A model generated the notes under the pieces. It was given only the letters and a program-made list of their open reading frames with translations, was not told the origin of the DNA and did no database searches. From the NCBI RefSeq assembly GCF_016918545.1, contig NZ_JAFFQC010000002.1, positions 165,685-229,684 on the forward strand: a stretch of DNA of 64,000 bases, given 5' to 3'. Origin of the DNA: Desulfobulbus alkaliphilus (GTDB lineage: Bacteria > Desulfobacterota > Desulfobulbia > Desulfobulbales > Desulfobulbaceae). Both the position numbers and the translations under genes were made by a program. Below are positions 53,281 through 62,567 of the stretch, in pieces; position 1 is the stretch's first letter; the number at the start of each line of letters is the position of its first letter.

Positions 53281-54108
53281 ATGGCCGAAAAAAAAGTCGT
53301 TATTGACATTGGCGACGGTGCAGCCCTGCCGCGCAGACGTGATCGAGGGCTTTTCAGCGCCTGGTGGATTTCCCTGATCGGCGCCCTGGGCCTCATAGCC
53401 TATCTGTGCATTACCCGCCCGGACCCCTACTGGCGGGTTCTAAAATTTCTCCCCGATGGGATCGTCGTCACCTTTCAGGTCACGATCATGTCCATTCTGC
53501 TGGCTCTGGTTCTCGGACTGATCACCGGTCTGGGACGTATCTCCAAGAACCGGGTCATCAATCTGATCGCCTCCACTTATGTGGAAGTCGTTCGCGGCAT
53601 CCCACTTCTGGTCCAGCTCTTCTACATCTATTTCGCCCTGGGCCAGGTGTTTGCCAATCTTCCGGACTCCAATGCCCTGTTCATTTTCCTGAAAAATATG
53701 CCGCCGCTGGTGGCCGCGGTGATCGCCATGGGCTTCTGTTACGGCGCCTACATGGGTGAGGTCTTCCGGGCCGGCATTGAATCCATCGACCATGGTCAGA
53801 CCGAGGCGGCCCGCTCTCTGGGATTCAATCGTACTCAGACCATGTTCTACGTTATCCTCCCCCAGGCCTGGCGGACAATTCTGCCACCGGTCGGCAACGA
53901 ATTCATTGCCCTGCTCAAGGACAGCTCCCTGGTCTCCATTCTGGCGGTCTCGGACATCCTGCGCCGCGGCCGGGAATTTGCCAGCGTCACCTTCAATTAC
54001 TTTGAAACGTACACCATGGTCGCCCTGGTCTATCTGGTGATCACCCTGATCCTGTCGAAAGCCGTGAGTACCATGGAAGAAAGGTTGAACTATTATGAAC
54101 GCCGCTGA
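53281..54108 (+). CDS. Amino-acid ABC transporter permease
   Basis: 275 residues with one N-terminal segment plus five to six membrane helices. The EAA loop reads [33 protein letters not shown], typical of the HisM/GlnP subfamily. [19 protein letters not shown] is the conserved N-terminal motif of that family. A charged 30-residue cytoplasmic N-terminus is longer than usual. It overlaps the ATPase gene by 14 nt and follows the SBP gene after 105 bp holding a hairpin. Confidence 0.93.
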   Translation: MAEKKVVIDIGDGAALPRRRDRGLFSAWWISLIGALGLIAYLCITRPDPYWRVLKFLPDGIVVTFQVTIMSILLALVLGLITGLGRISKNRVINLIASTYVEVVRGIPLLVQLFYIYFALGQVFANLPDSNALFIFLKNMPPLVAAVIAMGFCYGAYMGEVFRAGIESIDHGQTEAARSLGFNRTQTMFYVILPQAWRTILPPVGNEFIALLKDSSLVSILAVSDILRRGREFASVTFNYFETYTMVALVYLVITLILSKAVSTMEERLNYYERR

Positions 54109-54835
54109 GAAGATCATCAGCATCCGCAACGTTTCCAAGTTTTTTGGCGACCTCAAGGCCTTGAATGATGTCTCTTTGGATATCCACGCCCGGGAAAAGG
54201 TGGTGATCATCGGACCCAGCGGGTCCGGCAAGAGTACTTTGCTCCGCTCCATCAACCGTCTGGAATCCATTGACCAGGGCACCATTACCGTGGACGGCAA
54301 AAATATCAACAATCCGAAAAATGACATCAATGCCCTGCGTATGGAAATGGGGATGGTTTTCCAGAGTTTCAACCTGTTTCCGCATAAAACGGTCCTGCAG
54401 AATCTGACCATGGCCCCCATCAAACTGAAGAAGGTCCCGCGTCCTCAGGCCGAGGAACTGGCCATGGGTCTGTTGAAAAAAGTGGGGATCGAGGAAAAAT
54501 CCGCTGTCTATCCAGTCAAACTCTCCGGCGGCCAGAAACAGCGGGTGGCCATCGCCAGGGCCCTGGCCATGACCCCCAAGATCATGCTGTTCGACGAACC
54601 TACCTCCGCCCTGGACCCGGAAATGATCGGCGAGGTTCTGGACGTCATGGTCACCCTGGCCAGGGAAGGCATGACCATGGCCGTGGTGACCCATGAAATG
54701 GGCTTTGCCCGGGAAGTGGCGGACAGAATCGTATTCATGGACCAGGGCGAGATCGTCGAGGTCGGCACCCCGGACCATTTTTTTGAACGTCCGGAGCATC
54801 CCCGACTCAAGAAATTTTTAAGCCAGATTCTGTAG
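54095..54835 (+). CDS. Amino-acid ABC transporter ATP-binding protein
   Basis: 246 residues. Walker [22 protein letters not shown]-loop [17 protein letters not shown], signature [17 protein letters not shown], Walker [16 protein letters not shown] and the H-loop [14 protein letters not shown] make a complete polar-amino-acid-type ATPase (GlnQ/HisP subgroup). It starts inside the permease gene. With the two genes before it, this forms a full importer. Substrate could be glutamine, glutamate, cystine or another polar amino acid. Confidence 0.95.
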   Translation: MNAAEKIISIRNVSKFFGDLKALNDVSLDIHAREKVVIIGPSGSGKSTLLRSINRLESIDQGTITVDGKNINNPKNDINALRMEMGMVFQSFNLFPHKTVLQNLTMAPIKLKKVPRPQAEELAMGLLKKVGIEEKSAVYPVKLSGGQKQRVAIARALAMTPKIMLFDEPTSALDPEMIGEVLDVMVTLAREGMTMAVVTHEMGFAREVADRIVFMDQGEIVEVGTPDHFFERPEHPRLKKFLSQIL

Positions 54836-54932
54836 CAGGTCTTCCATGGAGACAGCAAAAACACCACGAGACAATCTCTTGTCGCAGCCTGTTCACCACC
54901 CCGCCGTTCCAATATAGCTCCCTACTTCTACC

Positions 54933-55223
54933 ATGCTTTTCATTGTCCTCTTTCTTGTTGCCGGTATTTTCTGTGGATTGTTGCAGAGGGAGACAAGTCC
55001 GCTGTTGCCTGTCAGCAGGTCATTGACCCTGCTCATTCTTCCTTTTCTAGTGAAATACGCAGGCAAGCTCTCCACCATTGCTTCCGGCGGGGCTACCTCC
55101 ATGGACACAACCCTGCCGATTGTGGTCCGCTTTTCCGGCCAGCAATTTGTCATGATATCAATATACAGTGGCCTGATCATTACCTTTCTGGTCCCGGTGC
55201 TGGTAACTTTTTTCTTAACCTGA
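54933..55223 (+). pseudogene. LysO/DUF340-type lysine exporter, internally deleted remnant
   Basis: 96 residues. The first ~30 (LFIVLFLVAGIFCGLLQRE) are the N-terminal helix of a DUF340/LysO protein. The remainder (GGATSMDTTLPIVVRFSGQQ, then a final membrane helix) is the conserved C-terminus of the same family. Family members are roughly 200-300 residues or split in two genes. Here both ends are joined in frame at about LTLLILPFLVKY, so ~150 residues or more are missing. It may be non-functional. It follows the amino-acid ABC importer by 97 bp. Confidence 0.65.
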
Positions 55224-55290
55224 ACCTGAGCGCACTCCCTGTCTGCATCTCTCTCCCTTTTTTCCATGACCTGGATCTAGCCGCTGAACA

Positions 55291-55323
55291 GCCGACGCAT
55301 AAACGAACGCTCACGGATCCAGG
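55291..55323 (+). repeat. Repeat right-end fragment
   Basis: GCCGACGCATAAACGAACGC followed by TCACGGATCCAGG is the last 33 bp of the repeat, with changes. It lies in the 204 bp between the LysO remnant and the exchanger gene. Confidence 0.7.
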
Positions 55324-55427
55324 CATGAGCCATGTCAAGTGGCCGGGACCCTTCATGCTCAGACAGGGAAAAAAAGTTCCATCCTTTCATTCAATTGTCA
55401 TCTTGATTTTTTTTCAATAAACACACC

Positions 55428-57104
55428 ATGGAAATCGATATTATCGGGCTGATAAGGGATGTACCCGAACTGCTCTTTTTTCTGGTTCTCGGTTTTGGGT
55501 ATCTTATCGGGAATATCACATTCAGGGGGTTTGAACTGGGCTCCACCACCGGGGTGCTGCTGGCGGGCCTGTTTTTCGGGCATTTTGGATTCGAAATTCC
55601 AGCCAACACCCTGGAAATCGGTTTCATCCTGTTTATCTACTCGGTGGGTCTTCAGGCAGGACCCAGGTTTTTCAGCGTATTTCTCGAAGACGGCCTCAAA
55701 TACTTCAGCCTGGCCCTGGTGGTGAGCATGACCGCAGTTGGCCTGGCCTTTGGCCTGTCCTCCTACTTCGGTCTGTCCCAAGGAATCAGCGCCGGTCTGC
55801 TGGCAGGTGCCCTGACCAGTACGCCGACGTTGGCGGCGGCCAGGGATGCAGTCCACAGCGGCCTGGCCAGGATCACCGATGACCAATCGGCAAACCTGAT
55901 CATACAGGATATGGGGTCAGCCTATGCCATCACCTATGTGTTCGGCCTGATCGGCCTGCTGGTCTTCATCAGGCTTATCCCATCGCTGCTCAAGGTCAAT
56001 CTATCCGAGGAGGCCTCCAAACTGGCACGGCAAAAGCGTCTGGCACCTGAAGAGGATGAAGATGCTGATACCGGGGGTGACCAGATGCTACGGGCCTATC
56101 AAGTTCAGTCGGACCAGGTCATGGGCAAACCCCTGCGTGATCTGCGCTTCACCACCAGAACGGGTTGCGTCATTCAAAAGGTTCTTCGCCAAGATGCCAT
56201 GTTCAGGCCAGGCGCGGACACGGTGCTTGAAAAGGACGATCGGGTGTCGGTCCTTGGCCCTCTTGAGGGGCATGAGACCATGGAAAAATTGCTTGGCCCG
56301 GAGATTCTCGATAGACATCTGCTGGCCATTCCCACCAAAACCCATGAAGTGGTTGTTACCCATGCCGATGTTGTGGGCAGGCCCTTGGGCGAACTCCATT
56401 TGTTAGCCAGGTATGGCTGTTATGTCACCAAGGTGAACAGATCCCATGTGGAGCTGCCCATAGACGAAAGCACTGTCCTGGAAAAGGGCGACGTCGTCCG
56501 GGTAAGCGGGGACAAAGACAGGCTGGAAGAACTGACCAAGAGACTGGGGCATGTTGAAAGAAAAATCATTCAAACCGATTTACTGACCTTTGCCTTTGGC
56601 ATTGCCGCCGGCCTGTTCATCGGCAAGATAACCTTCAAAGTGGGGGCGGTGTCCGTGGGCCTGGGGACTGCCGGAGGTCTCTTGCTGACCGGCATACTCA
56701 TAGGCTTTCTGCGCTCTATCCATCCGACGTTCGGCAGAGTCCCGCCTGCGGCCAGATGGCTGTTCATGGAACTGGGTCTTTTGTTCTTCATGGCTGGAAT
56801 AGGACTCAAAGCCGGACAAGGGATCGTTCAGGCGATTGTGACCGTGGGACCGCTGCTTTTTTTCAGCGGCATCCTGGTCACGACGATACCCGTCATAGTG
56901 GGTTTTTTGTTTGGAAAATATATTCTCAAGTTCAACACCGCCATCCTGCTGGGGGCCATCACCGGAGCCATGACCAGCACACCTGCCCTGAACACGGTCA
57001 TTCGGGCGGCCAACAGCCCGATTCCGTCCCTGGGATATGCAGGAACCTATGCTTTTGCCAATGTGTTTCTGGCCCTGGCTGGAACTGTGATCATGATGCT
57101 TTGA
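55428..57104 (+). CDS. AAE-type exchanger (aspartate:alanine antiporter family) with two RCK_C domains
   Basis: 558 residues. Two homologous membrane halves (about 1-180 and 385-558) each carry a TSTP motif: GALTSTPTLAAARDAVHSG in the first and ITGAMTSTPALNTVIRAANS in the second. Between them lie two RCK_C/TrkA_C regulatory domains, each ending in a V-L-E-K-D/G-D-x-V pattern. This is the layout of AspT/YidE/YbjL proteins. They exchange amino acids or related anions; the substrate here is unknown. A pair with the LysO remnant and ABC importer suggests an amino-acid transport cluster. Confidence 0.9.
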   Translation: MEIDIIGLIRDVPELLFFLVLGFGYLIGNITFRGFELGSTTGVLLAGLFFGHFGFEIPANTLEIGFILFIYSVGLQAGPRFFSVFLEDGLKYFSLALVVSMTAVGLAFGLSSYFGLSQGISAGLLAGALTSTPTLAAARDAVHSGLARITDDQSANLIIQDMGSAYAITYVFGLIGLLVFIRLIPSLLKVNLSEEASKLARQKRLAPEEDEDADTGGDQMLRAYQVQSDQVMGKPLRDLRFTTRTGCVIQKVLRQDAMFRPGADTVLEKDDRVSVLGPLEGHETMEKLLGPEILDRHLLAIPTKTHEVVVTHADVVGRPLGELHLLARYGCYVTKVNRSHVELPIDESTVLEKGDVVRVSGDKDRLEELTKRLGHVERKIIQTDLLTFAFGIAAGLFIGKITFKVGAVSVGLGTAGGLLLTGILIGFLRSIHPTFGRVPPAARWLFMELGLLFFMAGIGLKAGQGIVQAIVTVGPLLFFSGILVTTIPVIVGFLFGKYILKFNTAILLGAITGAMTSTPALNTVIRAANSPIPSLGYAGTYAFANVFLALAGTVIMML

Positions 57105-57366
57105 ACCGGCGCCTTCATTCGTCGGGCGAACTGTTACACTCAAGTATCGTCACCTCGCCAGTTTCACCGTTGACCCTCACCCTCGCACCGTCATGCAGTC
57201 GTTCGGTCGCGCCTGACACACCTGCAACCGCGGGCAACCCGGCGACTCATGGCGACGCAGCCGCTTTGGGCGTAACAAAACACCGGTGTACCCAGTACCT
57301 TTCCTGGTTAAAATTGATCATTCTGTTGTCAGAACTCTCCTTTGAACTTTCATCACTCCAGAATTC

Positions 57367-58437
57367 TTACTGAGTATTTTCCCGCACACAGAGAACAAGC
57401 TTGTTCAGTGGAACCGATTCCGCTCCTTCGAGGTGGAGAATAGCCTGGGCATATTTGGTGTCCAGACGTTCAAAAGTATCTTCGCTGCGAAAATCGCGGG
57501 CTCCCATATATTGCGAGACGGTAACGACTTTGCCCAAACCGATGGGGACCATGGTCTCCGCATTGTGCACCTGAAAGACATCACCGATACGTACCGTATC
57601 GAACCAGAAACTCTCAACAAAAAGGCGCACCTGTTTTTCCGGCTTCCCTATGACGATCCGCTGAAAATCCTGCGGGGTGAAATGTTCACCGATGCGTACA
57701 TCGAATTTGTACAAACGCCCTTGCATCGGGGATCGCAGGGTCAGGGTGTCCAATTCACGCTTTCTCAGTTCAACTTCCGCTCGAGCTGTTTCGATTTGCC
57801 GGCGGAGCAGTTCCGCTTGCAAAGATTTCTGACTGAATTCTATGACGGCCTGGGACTTGGCCGTTGTAATCTGCCTTCGCACCAGTTCTGCCTCCAGGGA
57901 TTTCTGGGTATACTCGACTTCACTTATGGAACCGATTCGCGATAAGGGCGCTTTCCTTTTCAATTCATCAAGGATGAGCTCCAGTCGAACCTCCAATTCT
58001 CTCACTCTCTGCACCGCAACCTGAAGCGCACGGTTTTCGGCAAGACCTTCCCCGGGCAAAGGCAGTTCTCTTGTCAATTCATCAAGGAGGATATCGAGTT
58101 GTCCTTCGAATTCCTTTGCTCTTGCCATGGCAACTTCAAGGGCCTGCCGCTCGACTTGCTGTTCAAGTTCACAAAGAGCCTGCCCTGCGGATACTCCCTG
58201 CCCTTCCTGGACAAAGATCCGCTCAACTCGACGGGGTTGCGGAGGCCCGACAAAGGCCTCTCGACCGAGTGGTTCGACGAGACCGTACAAACGGACAGGT
58301 GCCGTATCCAACGATGGCGTTCGCCCTGGTGCCGGTGGGGTGGACGCCTTGCGCAGAGAAATCTGAATGTAGGAAAGGCCGATCACCACAACGAGGATAA
58401 CAAGGACAAACCCTGTGATAGCGCGAACCTTCATCAT
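57367..58437 (-). CDS. HlyD-family periplasmic adaptor of an ABC exporter
   Basis: 356 residues. One N-terminal membrane helix (ITGFVLVILVVVIGLSYIQI) is followed by a lipoyl-like half (VEPLGREAFVGPP, IFVQEGQGVSAGQALCELE), a long coiled coil (about 115-255) and the second lipoyl half (LTLRSPMQGRLYKFDVRIGE). The coiled coil contains two related KSLEAELVRRQI / KSLQAELLRRQI units. It would link the ABC permease to the outer envelope. The start overlaps the ATPase stop (ATGATGA). It is last of a five-gene minus-strand unit. The 57105-57366 spacer holds nothing recognised. Confidence 0.87.
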   Translation of the reverse strand: MMKVRAITGFVLVILVVVIGLSYIQISLRKASTPPAPGRTPSLDTAPVRLYGLVEPLGREAFVGPPQPRRVERIFVQEGQGVSAGQALCELEQQVERQALEVAMARAKEFEGQLDILLDELTRELPLPGEGLAENRALQVAVQRVRELEVRLELILDELKRKAPLSRIGSISEVEYTQKSLEAELVRRQITTAKSQAVIEFSQKSLQAELLRRQIETARAEVELRKRELDTLTLRSPMQGRLYKFDVRIGEHFTPQDFQRIVIGKPEKQVRLFVESFWFDTVRIGDVFQVHNAETMVPIGLGKVVTVSQYMGARDFRSEDTFERLDTKYAQAILHLEGAESVPLNKLVLCVRENTQ

Positions 58438-59147
58438 TGGACTTCTTTCGCCTCCACATAGCGCTCATGGGTGTTGGCGACAATGGTGCCATTTTCAATT
58501 TTAAGCAACCGGTCAGCGTACGGGAAAACCCGCGCATCATGGGAAACGACAACGACAATTCTGCCTTCCTCGAGCGCAATACGCTTCAGGATAGCCATGA
58601 CCGCCTGCCCGCTTTCCGCATCCAATGCCGATGTTGGTTCATCACAGAGAAGAATGGCAGGGTCCTTGATCAAGGCCCGGGCAATGGAAGCCCTCTGTTT
58701 CATGCCGCCGGAAAGAAGCCGTGGCTGCATGTGCGAGGTCTCTTCCAGCCCCAGGGATTTCAGCAGACCTTCCGTCTTGTCACGGAAATGATCCGGCAGG
58801 TGCGCACCCTGAACTGCAAACGCCAGCGCGATGTTTTCCATAACGCTCAAGCCTTCGATCAGCATCGGCTGCTGAAAGACGTAGCCGTATTTCTGCAGAC
58901 GAAGCTTTGCCGCCTCATTGTCCGAGAGCGTGGTGACATCACGTCCTTCCAGATACAGTGATCCTTCGGAAGGACGCAGTACCAGCCCCATGATGGAGAG
59001 AAGGGTGGTTTTGCCGCTGCCGGAAGGTCCGGAAAGTACCGTCAATGCACCCGGCTCGAATTCGAGATTGGTCGGGAACAGCACCCGCCGTATCTGACGA
59101 CCATCGGAGAAATCTCTGGCGATGTTTTCTAGCTTGAGAAAGGGCAA
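58434..59147 (-). CDS. ABC exporter ATP-binding protein, LolD/DevA-like
   Basis: 237 residues. Walker A LSGPSGSGKTTLLSIMG, Q-loop YVFQQPMLIEGLSVMENIAL, signature LLSGGMKQRASIARAL and Walker [17 protein letters not shown] are all present. This matches the MacB/LolD/DevA type that pairs with FtsX-like permeases. It lies 14 bp after the permease gene and overlaps the adaptor. Together these make a DevBCA/MacAB-like export machine. Confidence 0.92.
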   Translation of the reverse strand: MPFLKLENIARDFSDGRQIRRVLFPTNLEFEPGALTVLSGPSGSGKTTLLSIMGLVLRPSEGSLYLEGRDVTTLSDNEAAKLRLQKYGYVFQQPMLIEGLSVMENIALAFAVQGAHLPDHFRDKTEGLLKSLGLEETSHMQPRLLSGGMKQRASIARALIKDPAILLCDEPTSALDAESGQAVMAILKRIALEEGRIVVVVSHDARVFPYADRLLKIENGTIVANTHERYVEAKEVQ

Positions 59148-59161
59148 AAAAACCTCATTCT

Positions 59162-60283
59162 TTAATGAAAAACCGAAGCCGGCTCTGCTTTGAGAGCAAC
59201 ACGCAAGGCAATCAGCGACCCCAGCAGACTGACAGCCAGAGCAACCCCGGCAAGGATCGGCGGCACATATTTTGGAAAATAACTGGGAATAGCGGAGCCA
59301 TGCGTCGCATTGAGCAGGGTTGCCAGCATGAGAAAACCGACAAACACGCCGATGCCTGCGATAATCAACACCTCGCTGAAGACCACCACGGCAATATCCC
59401 GACGCCTTCCTCCGATGGCTCGCATAACTGCAAAATCCTGTGCCCGGCTGAGAACACTCGCATACATGGTCAGAGAAATAATGATGATGCCGATCAGGAC
59501 GGCAATGGTGGTGGAAAAACCGAAGCTGCCGCCAATGCCGGTGTTAGTGAAATAATAGCGTTGAGTCAAGCGGGAGAGTTCATCTGTTGCATACACGGTC
59601 TGTTCCGGCATTACGGCCCGGAGGTTGTTGAGAGCAGTTTCCTTGTCAACATCGGGCTGAAAACGAATCAGAATAGCGGAGTAACGCCCCGAAGGAGTAC
59701 GGACAATTTCCTTGACCTTTTCCAGGGAAGCAAACACGAGAGTCCCCTGAAAGCCCCGGGCGCCTTCGCTGATTGCTCCCACCCGAACCCTCCTGTCGCC
59801 GATTTCAGTCACCTGGCCGAGCACAGGGTTTCCCAGTTTGTCCAGATCAAGTCGATCCACGGTAACAGCTTCGAAGTCCAGCAAAGCTCGTTCATCTGCC
59901 TTCGCAAAATCCCACGGCCCTCCTGCGAGGCGAGGACGCCGGACCCCGACGACGCGTACGGATTCAAAGGAGCCATCGCTTGTTTTCAGCAACCCGCTGC
60001 CGATCAGAATCGGTTCAGCCCACTTCACCTCTGCCAGGCCCATTGCGCGGTCCACATAGCGCCCCGAGATGAGGTTACCCGCATCTGCATTGCGGACATT
60101 GGCGCTCATGATCCAGGCATCTGCGCCGCTGTGATCCACAAGGACCGACATGTAGTTCAATAAACCGAACAGGATGGAGAGCTGCTGGCCTACTAAAAAG
60201 ACAATCGCCACCACACCAAGGAGTGCCCCCGCTGTTGAAGAACGATCATGCACGACCATACGAAAGGCGGTCAGGCTACGCAT
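59162..60283 (-). CDS. ABC exporter permease, DevC-like (MacB/FtsX superfamily)
   Basis: 373 residues from the ATG at 60283 (GAGG ribosome site); an earlier ATG at 60328 lies deep within the previous gene. One N-terminal helix (SSTAGALLGVVAIVFLVGQQ) is followed by a large periplasmic domain, then three helices (about 255-370). LSRAQDFAVMRAIGGRRRDI is the conserved cytoplasmic loop of this superfamily. The start overlaps the CarH-like gene by 8 nt. DevC-type permeases export glycolipids or peptides; the substrate is unknown here. Confidence 0.85.
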   Translation of the reverse strand: MRSLTAFRMVVHDRSSTAGALLGVVAIVFLVGQQLSILFGLLNYMSVLVDHSGADAWIMSANVRNADAGNLISGRYVDRAMGLAEVKWAEPILIGSGLLKTSDGSFESVRVVGVRRPRLAGGPWDFAKADERALLDFEAVTVDRLDLDKLGNPVLGQVTEIGDRRVRVGAISEGARGFQGTLVFASLEKVKEIVRTPSGRYSAILIRFQPDVDKETALNNLRAVMPEQTVYATDELSRLTQRYYFTNTGIGGSFGFSTTIAVLIGIIIISLTMYASVLSRAQDFAVMRAIGGRRRDIAVVVFSEVLIIAGIGVFVGFLMLATLLNATHGSAIPSYFPKYVPPILAGVALAVSLLGSLIALRVALKAEPASVFH

Positions 60284-61334
60284 CGACTGAATCCTCACCA
60301 GCCAGACGAAAACCCTCATCAAAATCAAGGGCTACCCGAACTCCCCGGTCTTCGAGCACGGCCCTGGCCGCAACAGCACCGCGGCCACCCACAATGACCC
60401 GACAACTTTCAGACGCACGGTGAACCTGGGCAATCACATCCAATACCTCCTCGAATCTGGAGAGCATGGTAAATGTCAGGAAAAGCGCGTTTGGCTCGAA
60501 GGCTGCAACCGCCCGTGCTATCTGATTGGCAGGCAAGCCCACCCCCAGATTCTTCACACTCCAACCCCGGAATGTCAAATAGGAGGCAAGGGCCAGGGGA
60601 ATCAATTCATGAGCATCCCCAGGGCCGCAAGAGACCAGGGCAACGGCATTCCTTTCCTGCCGGTTCTCTGGTCTCATCGCCGTGAGTCCGGCAAGGAGAC
60701 CGCGGATCGCCTCGGTGGCGAGGTGTTCCTGAAAAATCTCCAGCTCATTGGATTGCCAGCCTTGTCCGACCTCAGCCATCGCCGGAAGCATCACTTCAAC
60801 AATCAGACGGTCTGGTGAAACATACTCTGCAGCGAACTCTGCAATGACTTTTCGGGCGCCTTGAACGTCACCACGGATGAGTTTTTTCAAAAGTGCGGGA
60901 TTGACCGTCTTGATCGAAACCTTGCGCCTGGCAGACGCTTCCTGGATCAATCTGTCCAGATCATCCCTGATGGACTGGAGCGGTCGAGCGAGTTCATTGC
61001 ATTCGGGTGGTTTGAGTAACCCTTGAATGGCCATGATCCAACTATCCAGAACCAAGGCAAATGCATCGTGGTTTGAACCGCGCGCGCCAAAGACCCCTGC
61101 ATACCAGATACATTCCTCCCGCAGAGCAGGAAAAAAATGCCATCTGTACACGACGTTCAACAGCCGCCCGAATTCAATGGCGTATTGGAGCAATTGTTGA
61201 TCCGCCTGCTCCAGATCCGGCCTCTGGTGGTAGTGCCACTCGAGTTCCAGTCGTTTGAGTACCATGGCCGACAGATTTCCGAACTCAGATGAAAAGAGCC
61301 GTGAGGCGGAAGGAAAAACTGAGTGCATCATCAT
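60276..61334 (-). CDS. CarH-like cobalamin-binding protein without DNA-binding domain
   Basis: 352 residues. The C-terminal two thirds match the photoreceptor-type B12 module. A four-helix cap has VGQGWQSNELEIFQEHLATE (W193, E203-H204, as in CarH-type caps). A Rossmann domain has CGPGDAHELIPLAL, where His242 would be the lower cobalt ligand (D-x-H-x-x-G with the Gly replaced). AFEPNALFLTF and IVGGRGAVA follow. The first ~135 residues are not a MerR HTH but a helical domain with aromatic residues. It may sense B12 or light and act on partner proteins. It is cotranscribed with the exporter and methyltransferase. Confidence 0.8.
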   Translation of the reverse strand: MMMHSVFPSASRLFSSEFGNLSAMVLKRLELEWHYHQRPDLEQADQQLLQYAIEFGRLLNVVYRWHFFPALREECIWYAGVFGARGSNHDAFALVLDSWIMAIQGLLKPPECNELARPLQSIRDDLDRLIQEASARRKVSIKTVNPALLKKLIRGDVQGARKVIAEFAAEYVSPDRLIVEVMLPAMAEVGQGWQSNELEIFQEHLATEAIRGLLAGLTAMRPENRQERNAVALVSCGPGDAHELIPLALASYLTFRGWSVKNLGVGLPANQIARAVAAFEPNALFLTFTMLSRFEEVLDVIAQVHRASESCRVIVGGRGAVAARAVLEDRGVRVALDFDEGFRLAGEDSVDA

Positions 61335-61346
61335 TGCTGCCCAGGA

Positions 61347-62057
61347 TCAAAAACGTCCATGGCCAAGCTCAACCCCGGAGGCCGAGCAAGGACAGACGTC
61401 GGGATGAGCGGCATGTACGTCGCTCTCTGGTTTCTCAAAATGAAGAACATATGCCAGTCTGTGGCCAAAGAACGCCCGCTCTCGAAAGCCGGCTGCCATT
61501 GCCAGGTCCGAGACAGTGCCGCGAGATTGAAAGTGGGGATCAAAAATGACCTCGACGATCGCCAGAATACCCCCGGGTTTCAGGACAGCAAACAGTTCGG
61601 CGAGGACACTGGCACGATTGGGAATCTCCCCGAGGACGGTGACCAGGACCGCGCGATCGAAGTGCTGAGCGGGAAGCTTACCCTCGCCGAGACCAGCAGC
61701 AAGAAAGTCCACATTGTTGAGACCGGCATTCTCTGTCCGGTTTTTTGCTCTGGCAAGCATTCCTGGCTGAATATCCAACGCAGCAACTCGACCGCTCGGA
61801 CCGACGCTCCGGGCCAGAGGCACTGTCAGGCGTCCTGGACCGCACCCTGCATCCAATATCACCATTCCTGTTGATATATCGAGTGTTTGGACAATGAATG
61901 CGGCTCGATTTGTCTTGGTGAAGGGATTGTCTAACTCAACCAGCCAACGCAGCCAGACGGGACAGGGGAGACTCTGGTGACAGGAGGCATGACGCCATAG
62001 GATCGCGACAAACACCAAGGCAACGATTGCGAAAAATATGGTCACCGATAAAGCCAT
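61347..62057 (-). CDS. Membrane-anchored SAM-dependent methyltransferase
   Basis: 236 residues. One N-terminal membrane helix (ALSVTIFFAIVALVFVAIL) is followed by a class I methyltransferase domain: VILDAGCGPGRLTVPLA (motif I), VAALDIQPGML (acidic motif II) and FDRAVLVTVLGEIP. The last ~20 residues (SDVHAAHPDVCPCSASGVEL) look unrelated to the fold. It is first of the five-gene minus unit, 12 bp before the B12-sensor gene. A membrane-bound position suits a lipid or quinone-like substrate, exported by the neighbouring ABC system; that link is inference. Confidence 0.82.
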   Translation of the reverse strand: MALSVTIFFAIVALVFVAILWRHASCHQSLPCPVWLRWLVELDNPFTKTNRAAFIVQTLDISTGMVILDAGCGPGRLTVPLARSVGPSGRVAALDIQPGMLARAKNRTENAGLNNVDFLAAGLGEGKLPAQHFDRAVLVTVLGEIPNRASVLAELFAVLKPGGILAIVEVIFDPHFQSRGTVSDLAMAAGFRERAFFGHRLAYVLHFEKPESDVHAAHPDVCPCSASGVELGHGRF

Positions 62058-62083
62058 AATAGAGCTGACAGGGGTTAAGCTTT

Positions 62084-62195
62084 CCTGAATCCGTGAGGCG
62101 ACTGGCGAAAGTTATCTTCAAGGTTTTAGCTGCAATTATAATATGATTACAGCAAGATACATAAAAAACGAGAGCCCAGCCCTCACTGATTCAGG
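62084..62195 (-). repeat. Dispersed repeat, internally deleted copy (112 bp)
   Basis: Ends CCTGAATCCGTGAG and CTCACTGATTCAGG, both of the same (left) type. The core AATATGATTACAGCAAGATAC and GCAATTATAA are kept; the long hairpin is absent. It lies 26 bp upstream of the methyltransferase gene, so it may contribute to its leader. Confidence 0.85.
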
Positions 62196-62213
62196 GGTCT
62201 GAATCAGCACTGC

Positions 62214-62531
62214 CTATAAAGCCATACATCGCAAAGGAACTTGATCTCCGATTTCGACGGTCAGATCATTGCTCTTGCCGCGAATCGCGGTGGAACCATC
62301 GCTGTAGATGAATCCAGAGCCACTCACTTGCTCATGGAGTTCCATGGTCTCTCTATTTCGCACCAGGACGGCAACGCCTTGTGCTGGGAAAAAACGAACG
62401 GCAAGAGATTGCCCGTCCGTACAGTTGAACCTCACTTCCTGGACTTCGGTTGAGCTTGTACTGATCGAGGGCGTTGAAGTACATCCTGCTGCCAACAAGG
62501 TCACCATTGTTGCGGCAATGAGGGTTTTCAT
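62214..62531 (-). CDS. MliC-like lysozyme inhibitor lipoprotein
   Basis: 105 residues. The lipobox is LLAAGC (lipidated Cys about residue 17). The domain begins EVRFNCTDGQSLAVRF and ends GSGFIYSDGSTAIRGKSNDL and PLRC. This matches the MliC/PliC pattern: two Cys that bridge and a G-x-x-Y-x-x-G-x-x-x-x-x-x-K-G loop. Such lipoproteins inhibit C-type lysozymes. It is read from ATG 62531 behind AGGAG. It is adjacent to, and 36 bp after, the esterase gene in the same direction. Confidence 0.8.
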   Translation of the reverse strand: MKTLIAATMVTLLAAGCTSTPSISTSSTEVQEVRFNCTDGQSLAVRFFPAQGVAVLVRNRETMELHEQVSGSGFIYSDGSTAIRGKSNDLTVEIGDQVPLRCMAL

Positions 62532-62567
62532 ACGCTTCTCCTGAGTTGCGCTCCTGTTTTTGGTGTA

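Noticed and set aside
59165..60163. Plus-strand open frame of 332 residues
   Set aside because: Antisense shadow of the DevC-like permease gene.
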